Positions 17,737 through 21,929 of a DNA stretch of 21,929 nt are shown here, in pieces; position 1 is the first letter of the stretch, and the number at the start of each line of letters is the position of its first letter. The DNA is taken from contig RFKS01000077.1 of the NCBI GenBank assembly GCA_003694205.1, positions 1-21,929 of the forward strand. The letters are read 5' to 3'. Under the pieces are notes generated by a model. That model did no database searches and was not told the origin of the DNA. It worked only from the letters and a program-made list of their open reading frames with translations. This stretch comes from Alphaproteobacteria bacterium. GTDB taxonomy: Bacteria > Pseudomonadota > Alphaproteobacteria > Sphingomonadales > Rhodothalassiaceae. The translations under genes were made by a program, and so were the position numbers.

Positions 17737-19461
17737 TCAGTCATTGGCGGCGATGGGAACCCCGTGCCGCCGCATGATCACCCATTGCTGCAGGATCGAG
17801 AGCAGGGTGTTCCACGTCCAGTAGATGACGAGACCCGCGGGAAAGCGCGCCATGACGAAGAGAAAGATGAAGGGCATCAGCTTGAGCACCTTCTGCTGCG
17901 TCGGGTCGCCCGCACTTGGGTTGAGCTGCATCTGGACATACATGGCCAGACTCATGAGCAGCGGCCACACCCCGATGGCGAGGAACCCGGGCGGATCCCA
18001 GGGGATGAGGCCGAACAGGTTGGTGACCAGCAGGTGGTCGGCGGCGGACAGGTCCTTGACCCAGAAGAAGCCCGGCTGATGACGCATCTCGATGGTGACG
18101 AACAGCACCTTGTAGAGCGCGAAGAAGACCGGAATCTGCACGATCGTCGGCAGGCAGCCCGACAGCGGATTGATCTTCTCCTTCCTGTAAAGCTCCATCA
18201 TCTCCTGCTGCAGGCGCACCTTGTCGTCCTTGTAGCGTTCCTGCAACTTCTTCATCTTCGGCTGCACCAGCTTCATCTTGCTCATCGAGACATAGGACTT
18301 GTTGGCGAGCGGGTACATGATCGCCTTGACGAGCACGGTTAGCAGCAGGATCGCCAGCGCAAAACTGCCCGTCAGCCCGTTGAGCCAGTCGAGAACATAG
18401 AAGATCGGTTTGGTGAGGAAGATGAACCAGCCCCAGTCGATCGCACGGTCGAAAAGCTGGATTCCGTAGGCCTTCTCATAGCGGCTGATGAGATCGACCT
18501 CCTTGGCGCCGGCAAAGAATTGCACGCGCACGTTCTTCTCGGCACCGGCGGGGATCACCATCTCTTCTTCGAGATAGTCCGCCTGGTAGCGCGGCGCGCC
18601 GTTGGCCACATGCAGAAAGCGGCCCTTGAAGGGGACGTCCTGCTGCGGCACCAGTGCGGTCAGCCAGTATTTGTCGGTGATGCCGAGCCAGCCACCGACA
18701 CTGTCGGCGGTAAAGGGGCCGTCCTCCCGCAGATCCTTGTAGCTCGCCTCCTCGAGCTTGCCGTCGAAGACACCGAGCGGGCCTTCCTGAAGGATGTAAT
18801 AGCCGCGCACCTTTGGCTCGCCGTGACGGGAGATGAGGCCATAGGGGGCAAGGATGACCGGCGCTCCGCCGGGATTTCGCACGCTGTCGGTGATGGTGAA
18901 CATATAGTCGTCGTCGACCTCGATCCGGCGCTCGAAGGCGATCCCCTTCTTGTTGACCCAGTGCAGCACGACGGGATGGTCGGGGGTGAGCGTCGTGTCC
19001 TCGCTGAGCCAGTGCGTTTCGGGCCCGGGCAGATCGAGCCCGAGCTCCGGCCGCGCCGTCCAGCCGAGGGCCACATAATAGGCGTTCGCCGTGCCCTTCG
19101 GCTGCAAGAGCGTCACCCGCTCGTCGCTGTCGACGGCCACGCGATAGTCCTTGAGCGTGAGATCGTCGATGATGCCGCCGACAAGGGCGATCGAGCCCTG
19201 AAGGCGCGGCGTGTCGATGGCGATGCGCGGGCTCGCGCGGAGCGCGCCCTGCCGGTCGAGGGTGACCGTCCCGGCCGCGGCTGCCGCGGTACCGCCGGCT
19301 TCCGTCTGCGGCACCGGCGCTTCCGGCACCGCGGTTTCGCCCGCCGGCGCGGTATCGGTGGCGGGTGCGGGGCCCTGCCTTGATCCGTACAGGAAATCGA
19401 ACGCCACGAGGACGATCAGCGTCAGCGCCATGGCGAGGAGCAGGTTTTTCTGTTCGTTCAT
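17737..19461 (-). CDS. yidC: Membrane protein insertase YidC (long, Gram-negative type)
   Basis: Inserts proteins into the cytoplasmic membrane, alone or with SecYEG. The 574 residues start with [13 protein letters not shown] and TM1 (about 7-25). A Pro/Ala/Thr-rich tether follows, then the large periplasmic beta-supersandwich domain at about 60-340 and the conserved five-helix core. Core motifs are [29 protein letters not shown] and [23 protein letters not shown]; the C-terminal helix is near [20 protein letters not shown]. At the place of the hydrophilic-groove Arg of E. coli (R366) there is Lys379 (VKAIMYPL), a charge-conserving change. The frame is open upstream to 19806, but the ATG at 19461 gives the family N-terminus and overlaps the yidD stop (ATGA). 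Confidence 0.97.
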   Translation of the reverse strand: MNEQKNLLLAMALTLIVLVAFDFLYGSRQGPAPATDTAPAGETAVPEAPVPQTEAGGTAAAAAGTVTLDRQGALRASPRIAIDTPRLQGSIALVGGIIDDLTLKDYRVAVDSDERVTLLQPKGTANAYYVALGWTARPELGLDLPGPETHWLSEDTTLTPDHPVVLHWVNKKGIAFERRIEVDDDYMFTITDSVRNPGGAPVILAPYGLISRHGEPKVRGYYILQEGPLGVFDGKLEEASYKDLREDGPFTADSVGGWLGITDKYWLTALVPQQDVPFKGRFLHVANGAPRYQADYLEEEMVIPAGAEKNVRVQFFAGAKEVDLISRYEKAYGIQLFDRAIDWGWFIFLTKPIFYVLDWLNGLTGSFALAILLLTVLVKAIMYPLANKSYVSMSKMKLVQPKMKKLQERYKDDKVRLQQEMMELYRKEKINPLSGCLPTIVQIPVFFALYKVLFVTIEMRHQPGFFWVKDLSAADHLLVTNLFGLIPWDPPGFLAIGVWPLLMSLAMYVQMQLNPSAGDPTQQKVLKLMPFIFLFVMARFPAGLVIYWTWNTLLSILQQWVIMRRHGVPIAAND

Positions 19462-19751
19462 CGATGCCCTATATTGCTGCGCGGGTCGCACCCGGCGGAA
19501 GATGGTCGCGCCGAGGGTTGTGCCAGGGGACCATCCGGAACCGGGTCGTAGCCCGACCCGCCCCAGGGATGGCAGCGGCCGATGCGCCTTATAGCGAGCC
19601 AGCCCCCGCGCAGTCCACCATGGCGGCGCACGGCCTCGATCGCATAGGCCGAACAGGTCGGCTGGAAGCGGCAGGACGGCGCGACAAGCGGCGAGAGGAA
19701 GAGCCGGTAGCCCCGCACCAGGGCGACCAGCAGATGGGCGAGCGGGCTCAT
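19458..19751 (-). CDS. yidD: Membrane protein insertion efficiency factor YidD
   Basis: Small inner-membrane-associated protein that helps YidC-dependent insertion. The 97 residues begin [20 protein letters not shown], an amphipathic helix. The family signature [11 protein letters not shown] is at 27-37, with a further conserved Cys at 60 in [16 protein letters not shown] tail of about 25 residues past VP is not conserved in the family as I know it. The frame is open upstream, but the ATG at 19751 matches the family start and overlaps the rnpA stop. The gene end overlaps the yidC start. Confidence 0.95.
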   Translation of the reverse strand: MSPLAHLLVALVRGYRLFLSPLVAPSCRFQPTCSAYAIEAVRRHGGLRGGWLAIRRIGRCHPWGGSGYDPVPDGPLAQPSARPSSAGCDPRSNIGHR

Positions 19752-20176
19752 GCCGAGGTCCCGCCCTGCCGGCGGCGTCGGTGGAGCGCCGAGAGCGCCC
19801 GCGCAAGATCGCTTGCCAGTCGGGCGAAGGGCCGGCTCACCGTGGCGCCGCGGCCGATAAGCACATAATCCGTGCCCGGCTGGCCGCACAATGGCAGGTG
19901 CTGGCGCGCGATTTCCCTGAGACGGCGGCGGGCACGATTGCGAACGACCGCCGATCCGACCTTGCGGGTGACCGTGAAGCCGACGCCGATCGCATCGTCA
20001 CCAGAGGGGCGGGGCGCGGCCTGGACGACCATCCCCGGCGTGACAAACTTGTTGCGGGCCGCCGCCACGCGCAGGAAGTCGCGACGCCGACGCAGCCTCT
20101 CGAGTCGCGCCGGCGAAGGGATGCCTTCCGGCGCGCCGGCCGCGGGCGGACGGTGCTCCGGCGTCACATCTGGCAT
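19748..20176 (-). CDS. rnpA: Ribonuclease P protein component
   Basis: Protein subunit of RNase P, which binds the catalytic RNA and helps trim the 5' ends of tRNA precursors. The 142 residues include [20 protein letters not shown] (25-44), [23 protein letters not shown] (66-88, with the RNR signature at 79-81) and DYVLIGR (103-109). It has a Pro-rich N-terminal extension of about 24 residues before the usual start of homology. This could be real or could mean a later, non-ATG start is used; the ATG at 20176 has no strong ribosome binding site. It lies 46 bases after rpmH, with a small hairpin between them. Confidence 0.95.
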   Translation of the reverse strand: MPDVTPEHRPPAAGAPEGIPSPARLERLRRRRDFLRVAAARNKFVTPGMVVQAAPRPSGDDAIGVGFTVTRKVGSAVVRNRARRRLREIARQHLPLCGQPGTDYVLIGRGATVSRPFARLASDLARALSALHRRRRQGGTSA

Positions 20177-20200
20177 GAGCGAGTCTCGACAATTTGCGGC

Positions 20201-20216
20201 CGCGCCGCCTGGCGCG
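20201..20216 (-). promoter_or_regulatory. Small GC hairpin between rpmH and rnpA
   Basis: CGCGCC and GGCGCG arms with a four-base loop form a perfect six-pair stem in the 46-base gap. There is no T tract, so it is not a full terminator. It could protect the rpmH message or lower rnpA expression relative to rpmH; this is inference. Confidence 0.3.
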
Positions 20217-20222
20217 ACGGGA

Positions 20223-20357
20223 TCAGGCGGACAGGCGCTTCCTGCCCTTGGCCCGGCGCGCCTTCAGGATCCGGCGACCGCCCACGGTGGCCATCCGGGC
20301 CCGGAAGCCGTGACGCCGCTTGCGCACGATCTTGCTCGGCTGATAGGTCCGCTTCAC
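20223..20357 (-). CDS. rpmH: Large ribosomal subunit protein bL34, GTG start
   Basis: 44-residue, highly basic 50S protein. The translation reads [17 protein letters not shown] from residue 2, then [20 protein letters not shown] and RKRLSA at the end, matching bL34 throughout. The start codon is GTG, fixed by the family N-terminus and by GGAGA seven bases upstream. An out-of-frame reading across the start gives ATG-GAG-AAT-GTG-TCG-TGA, which is not a gene. First gene of the rpmH-rnpA-yidD-yidC-engB(-argB) block. Confidence 0.97.
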   Translation of the reverse strand: MKRTYQPSKIVRKRRHGFRARMATVGGRRILKARRAKGRKRLSA

Positions 20358-20451
20358 GACACATTCTCCATCACGCGGCAAGGGGCTCCATCGGTTGGGG
20401 ACCAGCGGCGACCGACTGCCACGGACTGCCAGGCACCCCTCAAGGCGCGGC

Positions 20452-20481
20452 TTGATAGCGGCCCCGGGCGCCTCAAGTCAA
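20452..20481 (-). promoter_or_regulatory. Sigma-70-like promoter of rpmH
   Basis: On the minus strand TTGACT (20481-20476) and TATCAA (20457-20452) are 18 bases apart. Transcription would begin near 20445, giving a leader of about 88 bases before the rpmH GTG. Confidence 0.5.
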
Positions 20482-20586
20482 CCGCTATCACGCCCATTTC
20501 ACGAATCCTGTCCGGTCTTTCAAACCCGCGTGTGGAACATCCATCGGCGCTTGCGCCAGCGGCGCCAATGTTGGAGAAGGCACGCA

Positions 20587-20601
20587 CACCACGTCGTGGT
20601 G
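20587..20601. promoter_or_regulatory. Perfect dyad CACCACG-T-CGTGGTG, possible operator
   Basis: Seven-base perfect arms around a single central base, about 77 bases before the VTT gene ATG and about 106 bases upstream of the rpmH -35. The position suits an operator for the plus-strand VTT/flavoenzyme pair. No known regulator motif is recognised. Confidence 0.35.
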
Positions 20602-20677
20602 CCGCAGCGGATCGCAATTCCGGAGTGGCGGCGGCGGGTGGGCGCAAATCCTGTTGCGGAGGGTCGGAAGCTTGACC

Positions 20678-21439
20678 ATGGCCGAAGAGCCCGGAGACGA
20701 GCGGGCAAGCCAAGGCGCCTGGCGGCGCTGGTTTCCGCTCGCCGTCTTTCTGCTCCTTCTCGCCCTTGCCTATCTGAGCGGCCTCTACCGCTATCTTTCC
20801 TTCGCGACCCTGCGTGAGCATCTCGATTCGCTGCAGGCGATGATTGCCGCGCACCGCTTCGTCGCGGTGGTGGCGCTCGTCGTATTCTATGCGATTCTTG
20901 CCGCCTTTTCCTTTCCCGCCATGTCCCTCGTCACCATCGCTGCCGGCATGCTGTTCGGGCTGTGGACCGGCTTTCTCGCGGTCGTGGTCGGCGCCAGCAT
21001 CGGCGCCACCCTGCTGTTCCTTATCGTGCGGACGGCGCTCGGTGACAGCTTGCGGCGCAAGGCGGGGCCGTGGCTTGCCCGCTTCGAAAGCGGCTTTCAG
21101 GCCGACGAATTCCACTATCTTCTTGCGCTCCGCCTGATCCCGGTCTTTCCCTTCTGGGTGGTCAATATCGCGCCCGCGATCCTTGGCATGCGCCTGCGCA
21201 ATTTCGTGCTCGCCACCATGCTCGGAATCATTCCCGGCACCTTCGTCTATGTGTGGGTCGGCGTCGGCGCGGCGGAAACCATTCGCCTCGGCGGTACCGT
21301 CGATCCCTCGGCGATGCTGCGCGAACCGCAGATCCTCGGGCCGCTGGTCGCGCTTGCCATTCTCGCCCTGCTGCCGGTCCTGGTGCGTCGGTGGCGGCGC
21401 GTGCGGCGCAGCGATGCGAATGGTGCGAGCGGATCCTGA
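20678..21439 (+). CDS. TVP38/TMEM64 (VTT/DedA superfamily) membrane protein
   Basis: 253-residue integral membrane protein of the VTT domain family, whose members are linked to lipid scrambling or flippase activity and membrane homeostasis; the transported molecule here is unknown. TM1 is at about 19-35 (FPLAVFLLLLALAYLSG). The VTT core follows: FSFPAMSLVTIAAGMLFGLW, ASIGATLLFLIVRTALGD, then LALRLIPVFPFWVVNIAPAI, the conserved Arg/Pro re-entrant region, and LGIIPGTFVYVWVG. A last helix near 220-240 precedes a basic tail. A TTG at 20654 is in frame, but the ATG at 20678 has GGAAG 7 bases upstream and is preferred. It is followed after 51 bases by a flavoprotein disulfide reductase, a pairing found repeatedly in proteobacteria and sometimes as a single fused protein. 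Confidence 0.92.
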   Translation: MAEEPGDERASQGAWRRWFPLAVFLLLLALAYLSGLYRYLSFATLREHLDSLQAMIAAHRFVAVVALVVFYAILAAFSFPAMSLVTIAAGMLFGLWTGFLAVVVGASIGATLLFLIVRTALGDSLRRKAGPWLARFESGFQADEFHYLLALRLIPVFPFWVVNIAPAILGMRLRNFVLATMLGIIPGTFVYVWVGVGAAETIRLGGTVDPSAMLREPQILGPLVALAILALLPVLVRRWRRVRRSDANGASGS

Positions 21440-21490
21440 TCGCCGATCCGGCATCCGGTGGCGCAGGCAACAGGGGGACATGACCAGACC

Positions 21491-21929
21491 ATGACACGCA
21501 TCCTCGATTGCGACCTCCTCGTCGTCGGTGGCGGATCGGGCGGGCTTAGCGTTGCCGCCGGCGCGGCGCAGATGGGTGCCCGCGTCGTCCTCGCCGAAAA
21601 GGGTCGCATGGGCGGCGACTGTCTCAATTATGGCTGTGTGCCATCGAAAGCGCTGCTCGCCGCCGCCAAGGCCGCCCATGCGGGCGGCGCGGCTGCCCCT
21701 TTCGGCGTCCGCTATGAACCGCCGGCGGTCGATTTCGCCCGCGTTCACGACCATGTCCACGGGGTGATCGCGGCCATCGCGCCACACGATTCGGTGGAAC
21801 GGTTCGAATCGCTCGGCGTCACCGTGCTGCAAGAGACCGCGCGCTTTCTCGATCACCGGCACATGGTGGCCGGAGACCATGTGCTCCACGCCCGACGCAT
21901 TGTGCTTGCCACCGGTTCGCGGCCGCGCA
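21491..21929 (+). CDS. FAD-dependent pyridine nucleotide-disulfide oxidoreductase, mercuric-reductase/Lpd-like (3' part missing)
   Basis: The first 146 residues of a class I disulfide reductase, cut by the right edge. LVVGGGSGGLSVA (10-22) is the FAD-binding GxGxxG fold with acidic E36 closing the motif. GGDCLNYGCVPSKALL (41-56) carries the redox-active disulfide C44/C49. IVLATGSRP near the end of the window is the second FAD contact. GGDC with NYGCVPSK is closer to the mercuric-reductase-like, DedA-associated group than to the classical E3 lipoamide dehydrogenase of 2-oxoacid complexes. The substrate is unknown; without the C-terminus a mercury role cannot be tested, and no mer regulator or transporter is present. 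It follows the VTT gene by 51 bases. A four-codon ORF (ATG at 21480) with its own GGGGG overlaps its start. Confidence 0.9.
   Translation, partial: MTRILDCDLLVVGGGSGGLSVAAGAAQMGARVVLAEKGRMGGDCLNYGCVPSKALLAAAKAAHAGGAAAPFGVRYEPPAVDFARVHDHVHGVIAAIAPHDSVERFESLGVTVLQETARFLDHRHMVAGDHVLHARRIVLATGSRPR

Larger units (their letters stand above)
20358..20677. other. 320-base gene-free divergent region between rpmH and the VTT gene
   Basis: No gene is recognised here. It holds the rpmH promoter candidate, a 15-base dyad (20587-20601) and a GC-rich leader of about 90 bases before rpmH. I looked for DnaA boxes, since rpmH can lie near an origin, and found none that fit. A promoter for the plus-strand VTT gene is not evident. 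Confidence 0.6.

Noticed and set aside
19462..19806. Upstream extension of yidC by 115 codons
   Set aside because: It overlaps yidD in another frame; MNEQKNLLL at 19461 is the standard YidC start.
20358..20677. Possible replication origin next to rpmH
   Set aside because: No DnaA box resembling TTATNCACA and no AT-rich unwinding stretch seen; dnaA and dnaN are absent.
20354..21889. 511-codon minus-strand open frame covering the VTT and flavoenzyme genes
   Set aside because: Opposite two recognised genes and the divergent intergenic region, with no domain; it ends inside the rpmH start region.
21491..21929. Calling the flavoenzyme MerA or LpdA by name
   Set aside because: Only the N-terminal third is present; the residues that separate mercuric reductase from lipoamide dehydrogenase lie outside the window.

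Overview
This window looks like a chromosomal housekeeping segment of a GC-rich alphaproteobacterium. The basis is gene content and order: rpmH-rnpA-yidD-yidC-engB-argB, rpmI-rplT-pheS-pheT, a HAMP-type chemotaxis receptor and a Zur-type box. A Rhodospirillales-like or Rhizobiales-like lineage is my inference. I see no rRNA, tRNA, CRISPR array, insertion sequence, phage gene or attachment site.

Layout from left to right. A chemoreceptor gene runs off the left edge (minus strand). Next, on the minus strand, come lepA (elongation factor 4), a phosphoethanolamine-methyltransferase-like enzyme and the translation cluster rpmI-rplT-pheS-pheT. A terminator-like hairpin sits only about 30 bases before pheS, which suggests attenuation. 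A secreted TraB/GumN-family protein (plus strand) diverges from rpmI. It converges on a two-gene RND efflux operon (adaptor plus pump, minus strand) that ends in a clear intrinsic terminator. Upstream of the pump operon is an AT-rich promoter with a dyad, then a ZIP metal transporter gene preceded by a perfect 14-base Zur-like palindrome, then a secreted thioredoxin-like DUF1223 protein.

The right part is the rpmH-rnpA-yidD-yidC-engB-argB block (minus strand), which joins ribosome and RNase P synthesis, membrane protein insertion, ribosome assembly and arginine synthesis. Its neighbours are tightly packed, with ATGA stop/start overlaps at rnpA/yidD and yidD/yidC. The same overlap occurs at pheS/pheT and at adaptor/pump. 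Divergent from rpmH is a plus-strand pair: a TVP38/DedA-like membrane protein and a mercuric-reductase/lipoamide-dehydrogenase-like flavoenzyme cut by the right edge.

I did not find a convincing new multi-gene system. The points most worth a second look are regulatory: the Zur box on the ZIP gene, the AT-rich dyad promoter of the efflux operon, the hairpins before pheS and rpmI, and promoter-like elements that would give leaderless lepA and DUF1223 transcripts. The VTT/flavoenzyme pair is the best candidate for a poorly understood functional unit.
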